Source: Metarhizobium sp964253915 (lineage in GTDB: Bacteria > Pseudomonadota > Alphaproteobacteria > Rhizobiales > Rhizobiaceae). From it: 64,000 bases of DNA. Positions 8,788 to 17,113 of the stretch are shown here, one piece after another; the first letter of the stretch is position 1, and every line of letters begins with the position of its first letter. The stretch covers positions 124,001 through 188,000 of the forward strand of contig NZ_CAXUSG020000007.1 in NCBI RefSeq assembly GCF_964253915.1. Direction: 5' to 3'. Both the position numbers and the translations under genes were made by a program. The notes under the pieces are model-generated. The model saw only the letters and a program-made list of their open reading frames with translations. It searched no databases and was not told where the DNA came from.

Positions 8788-10251
8788 TTAGCTGGTCCCG
8801 TCGCCAAGCAGCCTGCCCAGCCAGGCCGGATCAAGCACGCCTTCCAGCTCGGCGGCCACCTCGTCGAGCGCCGCATCGACGGAGGCGCGGTAGTCCTGCC
8901 GCGAACTGGTGATGCCGAAATCGGCAAGCAGCCGGGCGCGAAAAGCGTCGCTGCCGAACAAGCCGTGCAGATAGCTGCCGGCAACGCGGCGATCGGCCGA
9001 AACCGCGCCGTCGGGCCGGCCCTGGATGCGGATGAAAGGCCGGTCGCAATCGCCGCCACGCGTCACGCCGAGATGGATCTCGTATCCCATAAGCGGCACG
9101 TCGTATTCGACGGACCAGGCCTCGCTGTTGCGCACCGTCTTCTCGGGCGCCATGTCGGTTTCGACGTCGAGAAGGCCAAGGCCTTCCGCTTCGACGACAC
9201 TGCCCTCGATTCCGAGCGGATCACGCACCACCCGGCCGAGCATCTGGTAACCACCGCAGACACCGATGACGCGACCGCCGCGCCGCACATGGCGGCGGAT
9301 ATCGTCATCCCAGCCGGCCGCCTTGAAATCCCGCAAGTCCGAAATCGTCGACTTCGATCCGGGCAATACGATCAATCCGGCATCCGCGGGCAGAGGTTCG
9401 CCGGCGCGGACGAAAACGAGGTCCACCTCCGGTTCGGCGGCCAGCGGATCGAGATCGTCGAAATTGGCGATGCGCGGCAGAACCGGCACGGCAACCTTGA
9501 GCGCCCTGCCTTCAGGACGCGCCAGCCTTTCCAGCACCACCGAATCCTCCGCCGGCAGGCGACCCGCCGCCTTCAGCCACGGCACGACACCGAAGCACGG
9601 CCAGCCGGTAAACCCCTCCACGGCGCGGATACCGTCGTCGAACAGCGTCACGTCGCCGCGGAACTTGTTGATGATGTAGCCGGCAATCATTCGCCGATCC
9701 TCTTCCGGCAGGATCGCATGCGTGCCGACAAGCGAGGCGATGACCCCGCCCCGGTCGATGTCCCCTACCAGCACCACGGGCACGCCGGCGCGTGTCGCAA
9801 ACCCCATGTTGGCGATGTCGCCGGCACGAAGGTTGATCTCGGCCGGCGAACCGGCACCTTCGACCAGCACGAGATCGGCATCCCTTGCGACGATATCGAA
9901 ACTTTCGAGCACCGCTTCCATCAGCTGCGGCTTGAGACGCTGGTAGTCGCGCCCTTTTGCCTGCCCCCAGACCTTGCCCTGCAGGATGATCTGGCTGCCG
10001 ATATCGGATTGCGGCTTGAGCAGCACCGGGTTCATGTGCACCGAAGACGGCACGCGCGCTGCCCAGGCCTGCAGCCATTGCGCCCGGCCGATCTCGCCGC
10101 CGTCATCCGAGACTGCGGCATTGTTGGACATGTTCTGCGGCTTGAACGGACGGACCTTCAGGCCACGGTTCGCGGCCAGACGGCACAGGGCGGCCACCAA
10201 TACCGTTTTTCCGACATCCGACCCCGTTCCCTGCAACATGATCGCCCGCAT
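8788..10251 (-). CDS. cobQ: Cobyric acid synthase CobQ
   Basis: A 487-residue glutamine-dependent amidase that adds four amide groups to adenosylcobyrinate a,c-diamide. The N-terminal ATP-binding half begins MRAIMLQGTGSDVGKT (P-loop) followed by RPFKPQNMSNNA; the C-terminal half is a type-1 glutamine amidotransferase with the nucleophile motif VIGVCGGYQMLG and a late SYLHGLF histidine segment. I chose ATG 10251 because the P-loop then starts at the family's usual position; an ATG 36 bases upstream adds unrelated residues. It is transcribed apart from the riboswitch operon, with no aptamer visible upstream. Confidence 0.96.
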   Translation of the reverse strand: MRAIMLQGTGSDVGKTVLVAALCRLAANRGLKVRPFKPQNMSNNAAVSDDGGEIGRAQWLQAWAARVPSSVHMNPVLLKPQSDIGSQIILQGKVWGQAKGRDYQRLKPQLMEAVLESFDIVARDADLVLVEGAGSPAEINLRAGDIANMGFATRAGVPVVLVGDIDRGGVIASLVGTHAILPEEDRRMIAGYIINKFRGDVTLFDDGIRAVEGFTGWPCFGVVPWLKAAGRLPAEDSVVLERLARPEGRALKVAVPVLPRIANFDDLDPLAAEPEVDLVFVRAGEPLPADAGLIVLPGSKSTISDLRDFKAAGWDDDIRRHVRRGGRVIGVCGGYQMLGRVVRDPLGIEGSVVEAEGLGLLDVETDMAPEKTVRNSEAWSVEYDVPLMGYEIHLGVTRGGDCDRPFIRIQGRPDGAVSADRRVAGSYLHGLFGSDAFRARLLADFGITSSRQDYRASVDAALDEVAAELEGVLDPAWLGRLLGDGTS

Positions 10252-10497
10252 CACGCCTCTCTCCTCCGTCCAGCTATGACCGGACAAAAACCCTTGATTT
10301 GTTGCATATCAGCCATGCTTTTGCCGCATCCCTTAACGCCATCGGCCTCTCAAGCTCAGCTTAGAAACTTTAAACATGAACATTTGTCGATTTGCGACAT
10401 AGCACGACGACTCCAGCCATTGAATGAGTGGCCGTCCGGGCGTATATAAGCGTCAACAGAAACAAACAGCCGATCCTGTCGGCAAACGAGGAAACCC

Positions 10498-10641
10498 ATG
10501 CTGTACATTTTCCGCAAGAAAAATTCCGTCGAGATCGCCTGGGGTTCCACGGCGCCGCGTTATGGCACGGACAACCGCCTGCAGCAACTGGACACCAGCT
10601 TCGGCACGCTCGGCTTCATCCGCACCCGTAACGCCGGCTGA
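10498..10641 (+). CDS. 47-residue small protein, unknown
   Basis: ATG 10498 is preceded by a good ribosome-binding site (GAGGAAACCC) and opens a 47-codon frame beginning MLYIFRKKNSVEIAWGSTAP and ending TLGFIRTRNAG. There is no signal peptide or membrane helix; the N-terminus is basic, with an RKK cluster. I do not recognise it. A strong terminator hairpin about 50 bp after the stop, and the isolated position between cobQ and the ABC importer, make a short independent transcript likely. It may be a small conserved rhizobial protein or a dual-function RNA. Confidence 0.5.
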   Translation: MLYIFRKKNSVEIAWGSTAPRYGTDNRLQQLDTSFGTLGFIRTRNAG

Positions 10642-10690
10642 TTATCTTCGAATTCCCTTCGTGAATTCCCCTTCACGAACTCCCAAGACA

Positions 10691-10727
10691 AAAAAACCAC
10701 CGGCCGCTTTCGCCCGGTGGTTTTTTT
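10691..10727. terminator. Strong bidirectional-looking intrinsic terminator
   Basis: A stem ACCACCGG/CCGGTGGT with loop CCGCTTTCG is flanked by an A-run on the left and seven T on the right. It ends the transcript of the 47-codon gene on the plus strand and could also stop minus-strand transcripts. Confidence 0.85.
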
Positions 10728-10817
10728 GTGAATGGGGTACGGGCGGCATTGCCCGATTAAGCCAGACCCTCGAATGCGAACATGAGAGCTTGGGATCGGT
10801 TGGCGAATTGGGCGCGA

Positions 10818-10850
10818 AAGCCGCGTGGAACCGATCCTTCCACGCGGCTT
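10818..10850. repeat. Perfect 13-bp inverted repeat in a long intergenic region
   Basis: AAGCCGCGTGGAA at 10818-10830 and its exact complement at 10838-10850 enclose a seven-base loop (CCGATCC). There is no T-run after it on either strand, so it is not a standard terminator. It could be the core of a small RNA or a protein-binding site. Confidence 0.6.
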
Positions 10851-11457
10851 GCCAATACAAAGGCCGCCTTAGAACTCAACTCAAGGCGCGCTGCTCCGGT
10901 ACGCAAAACCTGATCCGGAGCCTGTGTGACCAACTCTCGCCACGCCCCAATCTTTAGCCCGACATTCTTACTGGAGCGTTATCAAGCGATTAACCAAAGG
11001 TGAATTTCGATTTTTTTTGCGAATTTTGCTAAAAAAAATCTTTCTTGCTCCAAGGCGCGATTTGGACAGGTTTCGTCTCATTTCGCAGGTGACATCAAGC
11101 CATAAAAATATTTCAGCCCTGCCATAAGAAAAAAACAGGGCATTTCCTGCGCAGGCCCCCGCCATAAATGCGATAAATTCGGGCAAATCGAACTGTTACA
11201 ATGGCTTGCTAAGCTGCTGCGACGCCGGATGACGCAGCTGTGAGGTTGATTTCTGTTTCGGAACCCGTAGGCTAATCTTAACCGGTGCAACAAACGTGGC
11301 AAAGACAGAGTTCCGCTGCCACTCCAACAACAAACGCAACGGTGCGTGTTCTGACAGTCCGTCTCCCACGCGGACATAAGGGCCGCGCTCAAATCTCGCT
11401 ATCGGCTGGCCGGGATGCCGCAGTGATCCGGTCCGCCCCACTTCGGGCACTGCACAC
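10851..11457. other. Long intergenic region upstream of the ABC importer
   Basis: Together with the hairpins before it, about 840 bp between the 47-codon gene and the binding-protein gene hold no convincing coding frame. The stretch near 10980-11050 is unusually AT-rich for this genome (runs of T8 and A8). The promoter of the importer operon should lie here, but I could not single out a clear -35/-10 pair. Confidence 0.5.
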
Positions 11458-11475
11458 TAAGACTGGGAGGTCTTA
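11458..11475 (+). promoter_or_regulatory. Hairpin holding the importer's Shine-Dalgarno in its loop
   Basis: TAAGAC at 11458-11463 pairs with GTCTTA at 11470-11475; the loop TGGGAG with the next G forms the Shine-Dalgarno GGGAGG for the ATG at 11480. Folding would present or hide the ribosome site. The stem is short and AT-containing, so it may be weak in vivo. Confidence 0.45.
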
Positions 11476-11479
11476 ACAC

Positions 11480-12475
11480 ATGAAGAAGCTGATCGCTTCG
11501 ACTTTCCTCGCCGGCGGCCTTTTGGCTTTCGCTGGTGCCGCTCAGGCGGATTGCGGCGACATATCGATCGCCGAAATGAACTGGGCCTCGGCCGGCGTTG
11601 CGGCCTATGTCGACAAGATCATCCTGGAAAGCGGTTACGGCTGCAAGGTGACGCTCGTCACCGGCGATACCATGCCGACCTTTACCTCGATGAACGAAAA
11701 GGGCGAGCCGGACATGGCGCCCGAATTCTGGGTCAACTCGGTGCGCACGGCGCTGGACGCAGCCGTTGCGGAAGGCCGCCTCATCCAGGCAGCGCCGCTG
11801 CTCAGCGATGGTGGCGTCGAAGGCTGGTGGATTCCCAAGTTCCTCGCCGATGCTCACCCCGATATCAAGACGGTTCAGGACGCGCTGAAGCATCCGGAAC
11901 TGTTCCCGGCTCCGGAAGATCCGTCCAAGGCTGCCGTGATCAACTGCCCGTCGGGCTGGAACTGCCAGGTTTCGACCGCCAACCTCTACAAGGCGATCGA
12001 AGCGGAAAAGGCCGGCTTCCAGCTGGTCGACAGCGGCTCTGCCGCCGGTCTCGACGGCTCGATTGCCAACGCCTTCGCAAAGCAGACGGGCTGGCTCGGC
12101 TACTACTGGGCACCGACGGCCATCCTCGGCAAGTACGAGATGACCAAGCTGTCCTTCGGCGTCGAGCACGACAAGAAGGAATGGGACGCCTGCACGGCCG
12201 TGCCGGATTGCGCTGCACCGAAGGTCAATGCCTATCCGACCTCCGACGTCTACACGATCGTGACCAAGGCTTTCTCTGAAAAGGCCGGCGTTGCGATGGA
12301 CTACGTCAAGACCCGCAAGTGGGACAACCAGACGGTCGGCAAGGTTCTCGCCTGGATGGACGAAAACCAGGGCACGAACGAAGACGCTGCCAAGCACTTC
12401 CTGAAGGACTATCAGGATATGTGGACGAAATGGGTCGCGCCCGATGTCGCCGAGAAGATCAAGGCCTCTCTCTGA
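11480..12475 (+). CDS. Choline/glycine-betaine-type ABC transporter substrate-binding protein
   Basis: A 331-residue periplasmic protein of the ProX/OpuAC-like quaternary-amine binding family. Residues 1-23 are a signal peptide (cleavage after AQA). The mature part shows the family pattern: AEMNWASAGVAAYV, a DMAPEFWVNS segment, WWIPKFLADAHPDIKT and, later, GWLGYYWAPTAILGKYEMTKL. Several Trp/Tyr residues suggest an aromatic box for a trimethylammonium group. Pairs of Cys (DCGD...GYGC; CPSGWNC; DACTAVPDC) may form disulfides. It is the first gene of a three-gene importer operon next to bmt, so a choline- or betaine-like ligand is the best guess; exact ligand is inference. Confidence 0.88.
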   Translation: MKKLIASTFLAGGLLAFAGAAQADCGDISIAEMNWASAGVAAYVDKIILESGYGCKVTLVTGDTMPTFTSMNEKGEPDMAPEFWVNSVRTALDAAVAEGRLIQAAPLLSDGGVEGWWIPKFLADAHPDIKTVQDALKHPELFPAPEDPSKAAVINCPSGWNCQVSTANLYKAIEAEKAGFQLVDSGSAAGLDGSIANAFAKQTGWLGYYWAPTAILGKYEMTKLSFGVEHDKKEWDACTAVPDCAAPKVNAYPTSDVYTIVTKAFSEKAGVAMDYVKTRKWDNQTVGKVLAWMDENQGTNEDAAKHFLKDYQDMWTKWVAPDVAEKIKASL

Positions 12476-12495
12476 TCGGCCAGATCGATGAACGT

Positions 12496-12516
12496 GACGG
12501 GCCGCACCGGCCCGTC
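12496..12516 (+). terminator. Intra-operon hairpin (attenuator or mRNA stabiliser)
   Basis: GACGGGCCG and its exact complement CGGCCCGTC are separated by only CAC, 20 bp after the binding-protein stop. The downstream T-run is lacking. Such a hairpin would let the binding protein be made in excess over the permease, as in many ABC operons. Confidence 0.55.
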
Positions 12517-12739
12517 ATCTTCGATTGCGACGAAAGCCCGCCGGCACGTTTCTTGATTCGCCGACAAAAGGCGAAACTCTTCCTGCCAGCCCCGGCAGGA
12601 AACATGTCGGCGTCGCAATCAATACATGCTTCCCTCGGGAAGTCCTGTAGAAGTGTCGCGCACGCACTCACAAAACATCGGATGCGCTGGTTCTCACGCA
12701 GACCGAAGTCCGGCACAAGCCGGCGACAAGGGGAACGAT

Positions 12740-13648
12740 ATGGCTCAATGTAGTTTCTTGCCGGACCTATTCTGCAATTTTCCCGCCGTGGATGAAAATC
12801 TCATGCGGGAATTCAAGAAATCGGTCGATCTCAGCTTCAAGGCTTTTGTCCGCAGCTATGGCGACATTCTCACCACCATCATGCAGCCGCTGCAGTGGTT
12901 CCTGAACTGGTTGCAGGATTTTTTCGTCAACACGCCCTGGATCATCATCCTGATCGGAATGACGGCGATCGTCTATCTCGCCAGCCGCAATATAAAGATC
13001 ACCGCAGGCACCGCACTCTCGATGATCGTCATCGGTCTGGTCGGGTTGTGGAACGACACGATGGTGACGCTGGCCATGGTGACGGTCTGTACGCTGATTT
13101 CCATCGTCATCGGCATTCCGATCGGCATTTTCATGGCGCGCTCCGACCGGTTCCAGTCGATCGTCAACCCGATCCTCGACGTCATGCAGACGATGCCCAG
13201 CTTCGTCTACCTGATCCCCGTGGTGATGATTTTCGGCATCGGCAAGGTTCCCGGCCTGATCGCCGTGGTCATCTATGCCGTTCCGCCGATGATCCGCCTC
13301 ACCAATCTCGGCATCCGCCTGGTGGACAAGGAAGTGTTGGAGGCCGCCGATGCCTTTGGCTCCTCCAACCGGCAGAAACTCAAGAACGTCCAGATCCCGC
13401 TGGCTTTGCCGACGATCATGGCGGGCATCAACCAGACGATCATGATGTCGCTGGCCATGGTGGTCGTCGCCTCGATGATCGGCGTCGGCGGCCTCGGCAA
13501 GAACGTGCTGCAGGCGATCACCAACCAGTTCTTCACCGTCGGCTTCCTCAACGGCTTCGCGCTTGTTGCCATCGCCATCATTTTCGACCGCGCAAGCCAG
13601 GCATATGGCAGGCGCCTCCAGAAGCATTCGGAGGTCATCCATGGCTAG
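12740..13648 (+). CDS. Quaternary-amine ABC transporter permease (ProW-like)
   Basis: A 302-residue inner-membrane protein with about six to seven helices. The MetI-like permease signature, the EAA loop, reads EAADAFGSSNRQKLKNVQIPLALPTIMAGINQ, split here only by its known conserved G and P positions. Upstream TMs begin near WIIILIGMTAIVYLA. The ATG at 12740 follows GGGGAACGAT, a good ribosome site; the longer frame upstream is out of keeping with the family. Its stop overlaps the ATPase start by 8 bp, so the two are translationally coupled. Confidence 0.9.
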   Translation: MAQCSFLPDLFCNFPAVDENLMREFKKSVDLSFKAFVRSYGDILTTIMQPLQWFLNWLQDFFVNTPWIIILIGMTAIVYLASRNIKITAGTALSMIVIGLVGLWNDTMVTLAMVTVCTLISIVIGIPIGIFMARSDRFQSIVNPILDVMQTMPSFVYLIPVVMIFGIGKVPGLIAVVIYAVPPMIRLTNLGIRLVDKEVLEAADAFGSSNRQKLKNVQIPLALPTIMAGINQTIMMSLAMVVVASMIGVGGLGKNVLQAITNQFFTVGFLNGFALVAIAIIFDRASQAYGRRLQKHSEVIHG

Positions 13649-14687
13649 TCACGGCATCGAGGTCAAAAACCTCTACAAGATTTTCGGCCCACGCGGACGG
13701 GACTTCGTCCAGGCTGTCGAAAACGGCATGGGCAAGGGCGAGTTGAACGAGAAGTACGGCCATGTGCTTGGCCTGCAAAACATCAACATCTCGATGCCGG
13801 CAGGCGGCGTCATGGTTGTCATGGGCCTTTCGGGCTCCGGCAAGTCGACGCTGATCCGCCACATCAACCGGCTGATCGATCCGACATCCGGCGAAGTCCT
13901 CTACGACGGCGTCGATGTCTGCAAGATGAGCGAAAGCGACCTGCGGGAGTTCCGACGCCACAAGACGGCGATGGTGTTCCAGAAATTCGCCCTGCTGCCG
14001 CACCGTACAGTACTGGACAACACGGTTTACGGCCTGGAAATCCAGGGCGTCGATCGTGACGACAGCGTCAAGCGGGCGCGACACTGGATCGAACGCGTCG
14101 GCCTCAAGGGCTTCGAGAAGCATTATCCGAACCAGCTTTCCGGCGGCATGCAGCAGCGTGTCGGGCTTGCCCGCGCACTCACCAACGACGCCGACATCCT
14201 GCTGATGGACGAAGCCTATTCGGCCCTCGATCCGCTGATCCGCGTCGATATGCAGACGGTGCTTCTCGACCTGCAGAAGGAATTGAAGAAGACGGTCGTC
14301 TTCATCACCCACGATCTCGACGAGGCGCTGCGCCTCGGCGACAAGATCGCCATCCTGCGCGACGGGCGCGTGGTGCAGCAGGGCACCGGCCAGGAAATCG
14401 TCCTCGCACCGGCCGACGACTACATCACCGCCTTCGTCAAGGAAGTGAACCGTGGCCGCGTCATCCAGGCAAAAACGATCATGAAACCGTTGGCCGGCAA
14501 CCCCGAGGGCATGCCGATTGCCGAAGACATGATCCTCGAGTCCATCGCCAAGGCCCTGACGGACATCGGCCAGAGCCAGGCGCATGTCGTGGATGCGAAC
14601 GGCAAACCCATCGGCGCCATCGACCTGCACATGGTGATTGCCGCAATGGTGACGCCGACCAGTCATCTGGACCAGGCTGCGGCCTGA
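13641..14687 (+). CDS. Quaternary-amine ABC transporter ATPase (ProV-like)
   Basis: A 348-residue ATP-binding subunit. Walker A GLSGSGKST is at residues 62-70, the ABC signature LSGGMQQRVGLARAL in the middle, and Walker B ILLMDEAYSALDP just after; the H-loop reads FITHDLDEAL. An N-terminal extension of about 40 residues before the core and a C-terminal tail beyond residue 280 resemble ProV/OpuAA proteins, where the tail can carry CBS-like regulatory repeats sensing ionic strength; only one half of such a unit seems present. The ATG at 13641 overlaps the permease stop. Confidence 0.92.
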   Translation: MASHGIEVKNLYKIFGPRGRDFVQAVENGMGKGELNEKYGHVLGLQNINISMPAGGVMVVMGLSGSGKSTLIRHINRLIDPTSGEVLYDGVDVCKMSESDLREFRRHKTAMVFQKFALLPHRTVLDNTVYGLEIQGVDRDDSVKRARHWIERVGLKGFEKHYPNQLSGGMQQRVGLARALTNDADILLMDEAYSALDPLIRVDMQTVLLDLQKELKKTVVFITHDLDEALRLGDKIAILRDGRVVQQGTGQEIVLAPADDYITAFVKEVNRGRVIQAKTIMKPLAGNPEGMPIAEDMILESIAKALTDIGQSQAHVVDANGKPIGAIDLHMVIAAMVTPTSHLDQAAA

Positions 14688-14711
14688 TCGCCCTGGACAG
14701 CCAACATCCGG

Positions 14712-14735
14712 AAAGGCGCCTTCAAAGGCGCCTTT
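14712..14735 (+). terminator. Terminator of the importer operon
   Basis: AAAGGCGCC pairs with GGCGCCTTT around the loop TTCAAA, followed by TCTG. It lies 25 bp after the ATPase stop and closes the three-gene operon before bmt. Confidence 0.75.
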
Positions 14736-14783
14736 CTGCCGTCTGGGGCCGGATCAGGGTCCGCTTGCCTGTTGCAATCACAT

Positions 14784-14803
14784 AAAGATATATTTATATC
14801 TTT
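14784..14803. promoter_or_regulatory. AT-rich palindrome in the bmt promoter
   Basis: AAAGATATA at 14784-14792 and TATATCTTT at 14795-14803 are exact complements with a two-base spacer. It is 28 bp upstream of the bmt start in an otherwise GC-rich region. Palindromic operators of this size and composition are used by ArsR-family regulators of the methionine/S-adenosylhomocysteine cycle (SahR-type) in proteobacteria; that identity is inference. Confidence 0.6.
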
Positions 14804-14831
14804 CTGAAATATCCAACAATGAGGACGACCC

Positions 14832-15845
14832 ATGAGCGCCGCCAATCCCCTGTCCGATCTCCTTGCCGAAAAAGGCGTGCTGCTGGCCGATGGCGCCACG
14901 GGAACGAGCCTTTTCGCAATGGGCCTTGAAGCGGGAGAGGCGCCTGAACTCTGGAACGAAGACAAGCCGGAAAACATCACCAAGCTGCACCAGGACTTCG
15001 TTGATGCCGGTGCCGACATCATCTTGACCAACACCTTCGGCGGCACGCGTCACCGCCTGAAACTGCACCATGCCGCCGACCGCGTGTTCGAGATCAACAA
15101 GAAGGCGGCGGAAATCGCCCGCACCGTGGCCGAGGCCGCCGGCCGCAAGGTCATCGTCGCCGGTTCCGTCGGCCCAACCGGTGAACTGCTGCTGCCGCTC
15201 GGCGCCCTCACCTACGAGGACGCCGTCGCAGCCTTTGTCGAGCAGATCGAGGGCCTGAAGGCAGGCGGCGCCCAAGTCGCCTGGATCGAAACCATGTCGT
15301 CGCCGGACGAGATCCGTGCTGCGGCGGAAGCCGCCGTCAAGGTAGGCCTGCCCTACACCTATACGGGCTCCTTCGACACGGCGGGAAAAACCATGATGGG
15401 CCTGCCGCCGAAGGATATTCACGGCGTGGCAGCCGATATCGGCGGAGGCCCGGTGGCCGTCGGCGCCAATTGCGGCGTCGGTGCGTCCGATATTCTCTCC
15501 AGCCTGCTCGATATGACCGAGGCCGATCCGGCGGCGACGGTGATCGTCAAGGGCAATTGCGGCATTCCGGAATTCCGCGGCTCGGAAATCCATTATTCCG
15601 GCACGCCGCCGCTGATGGCCGAATATGCCCGCCTCGCTCGCGATGCCGGCGCCAAGATCATCGGCGGTTGCTGCGGCACGTCCTGCAACCATCTTGCCGC
15701 CATGCGCCAGGCACTTGACAGCTACACGCCGTCACCGCGCCCGACCCTTGGCGACATCGTCGAAAAGATCGGCCCGCTCCGCAACAAGACGGCAAACGAG
15801 ACCCCCGCGGCCCCTACCCGCGAACGCGGACGACGCCGGGGCTGA
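14832..15845 (+). CDS. bmt: Betaine-homocysteine methyltransferase (Bmt)
   Basis: A 337-residue homocysteine S-methyltransferase-fold protein that moves a methyl group to homocysteine to form methionine. The zinc ligands of the family are present: Cys214 (GANCGVG) and Cys280-Cys281 (GGCCGTSC). The N-terminus shows DGATGTSLFAMG and LTNTFGG. It is similar in type to rhizobial Bmt, which uses glycine betaine as donor; the same fold also provides the homocysteine half of split methionine synthases described in Rhodobacteraceae, so the donor could instead be the methyl-corrinoid protein encoded at 22.9 kb. The tail after residue 300 is disordered and ends in an Arg/Gly cluster (RERGRRRG). Confidence 0.88.
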   Translation: MSAANPLSDLLAEKGVLLADGATGTSLFAMGLEAGEAPELWNEDKPENITKLHQDFVDAGADIILTNTFGGTRHRLKLHHAADRVFEINKKAAEIARTVAEAAGRKVIVAGSVGPTGELLLPLGALTYEDAVAAFVEQIEGLKAGGAQVAWIETMSSPDEIRAAAEAAVKVGLPYTYTGSFDTAGKTMMGLPPKDIHGVAADIGGGPVAVGANCGVGASDILSSLLDMTEADPAATVIVKGNCGIPEFRGSEIHYSGTPPLMAEYARLARDAGAKIIGGCCGTSCNHLAAMRQALDSYTPSPRPTLGDIVEKIGPLRNKTANETPAAPTRERGRRRG

Positions 15846-15885
15846 TACCTGACCCGATGCGCAAGCCGGCCGGCGGCTCCGCCGG

Positions 15886-16902
15886 TCAGGCCATCGCGGC
15901 CTTGTAGAACTCGATGTAACCGTTCTTCAGGCCCGGCTTGATATCGTCCGCCATCATCAATGCGATATGGAAGCGGGTATCGATCTCAAGTTGATTCAAT
16001 GCCATGTCAGCTAGATACTGCATCGTCTTGCTGTATTTTTCCGGGGATTGTTTGACTATATTCAGGTAAACCGTGAAGTACTCAAACGACAGAAACGCCC
16101 GCGCATTTTGTTTTTCCTCGTCCGACAGAGGCAACCGGGCGCGCGACAGGAAAACGAAAAGATCGAGGAACTGCAACAGCCCCTCGTATTTTTGGCCATC
16201 GGCAGGCAGGCCGGCTTCAACGAATAAGCGAATGCCCTGCTTCTGGATCATATCCTTGCTCGACCATTGATCCATGTTGTACTTGAAGATTGTGCTCGGA
16301 TCGTAGGCCATCTTTCCGTATGCGAAAAGCGCCAATACCTGGGCCCAATCGCAATAGCCGCCTTTCGTCGGATGATGATGATTGAAAAGCTCCATCAGAG
16401 CCAGATAAGGCTCCTTGCGGAAGATGCTGTAGAAGGCGCTATTACTGCTACCCCGAGCTGCGATGTATTCCCGTATCCGTGTCGCCGGGTCGCTTCCGGA
16501 AATGCTGAATTTCTGGACGTTGACAACACCGCGACTGGTCGTCACCACATGCGTCATAGGCCTGACGCCGATATGATCGACCGGCAACGAAGCCAGATCG
16601 ACAGCCTGGAGCTGCGGGTTGAACTCTATTTCATCGTCATCGCCCATCATGATGACGAACGGTGTTTGCGCAGCACCAATCGCTGCGAGGAAATTCTGAC
16701 CGACGTCGAGGCCGTCGGTAATCACATAGGTCAGGCGCGACGAGTGGTGCGACCAGTATTTCCTCTTCTCCTCGTCACCGGAATTGTCGGCAATGACCAG
16801 AAAGGCATCCCGCGCGGCACAATATTCGAGTGCCGTCTCGATGGCACGGCGTGAAGCCTCGAACTTGCGATTGCTGGGCATACAGAGGGACAGCATTGTC
16901 AT
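15886..16902 (-). CDS. Glycosyltransferase, GT-A (family 2-like)
   Basis: Begins MTMLSLCMPSNRKFEASRRA, the usual opening of a GT2-type nucleotide-sugar-binding domain, followed by a metal-binding DXD-type motif in VIMMGDDDEIEF and a downstream acceptor part. With ATG 16902 it is 338 residues; an ATG at 17001 adds 33 residues without family features, and a GGAG ribosome site fits 16902 better. It is cytoplasmic, with no membrane helix. It is divergent from the OGT-like gene, with about 210 bp between starts, and may work on the same glycan or protein. Confidence 0.75.
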   Translation of the reverse strand: MTMLSLCMPSNRKFEASRRAIETALEYCAARDAFLVIADNSGDEEKRKYWSHHSSRLTYVITDGLDVGQNFLAAIGAAQTPFVIMMGDDDEIEFNPQLQAVDLASLPVDHIGVRPMTHVVTTSRGVVNVQKFSISGSDPATRIREYIAARGSSNSAFYSIFRKEPYLALMELFNHHHPTKGGYCDWAQVLALFAYGKMAYDPSTIFKYNMDQWSSKDMIQKQGIRLFVEAGLPADGQKYEGLLQFLDLFVFLSRARLPLSDEEKQNARAFLSFEYFTVYLNIVKQSPEKYSKTMQYLADMALNQLEIDTRFHIALMMADDIKPGLKNGYIEFYKAAMA

Positions 16903-17113
16903 TTTCGGCTCCGGAAATGCTTGCGTCGGCGCGAACGGCATCCGTCCGTCGAATCGAGGCGATTTTGGGCCGAGCCTTTTGTATGCGGCCGGAATTGTCA
17001 ACCGTTGCCCGGCAACGGCTAGAGGGGGCCGCCGGATAACGTGTTTCCGCCAGCCTTGCGACAGCCTCGCCGCCTAGACTGCCGGCAACAGGGAAACGAT
17101 GGCAGGCGTATTG

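Noticed and set aside
10642..11450. Several 60-100 codon frames between the 47-codon gene and the importer
   Set aside because: No ribosome sites, no family features, and overlap with hairpins and AT-rich non-coding sequence.
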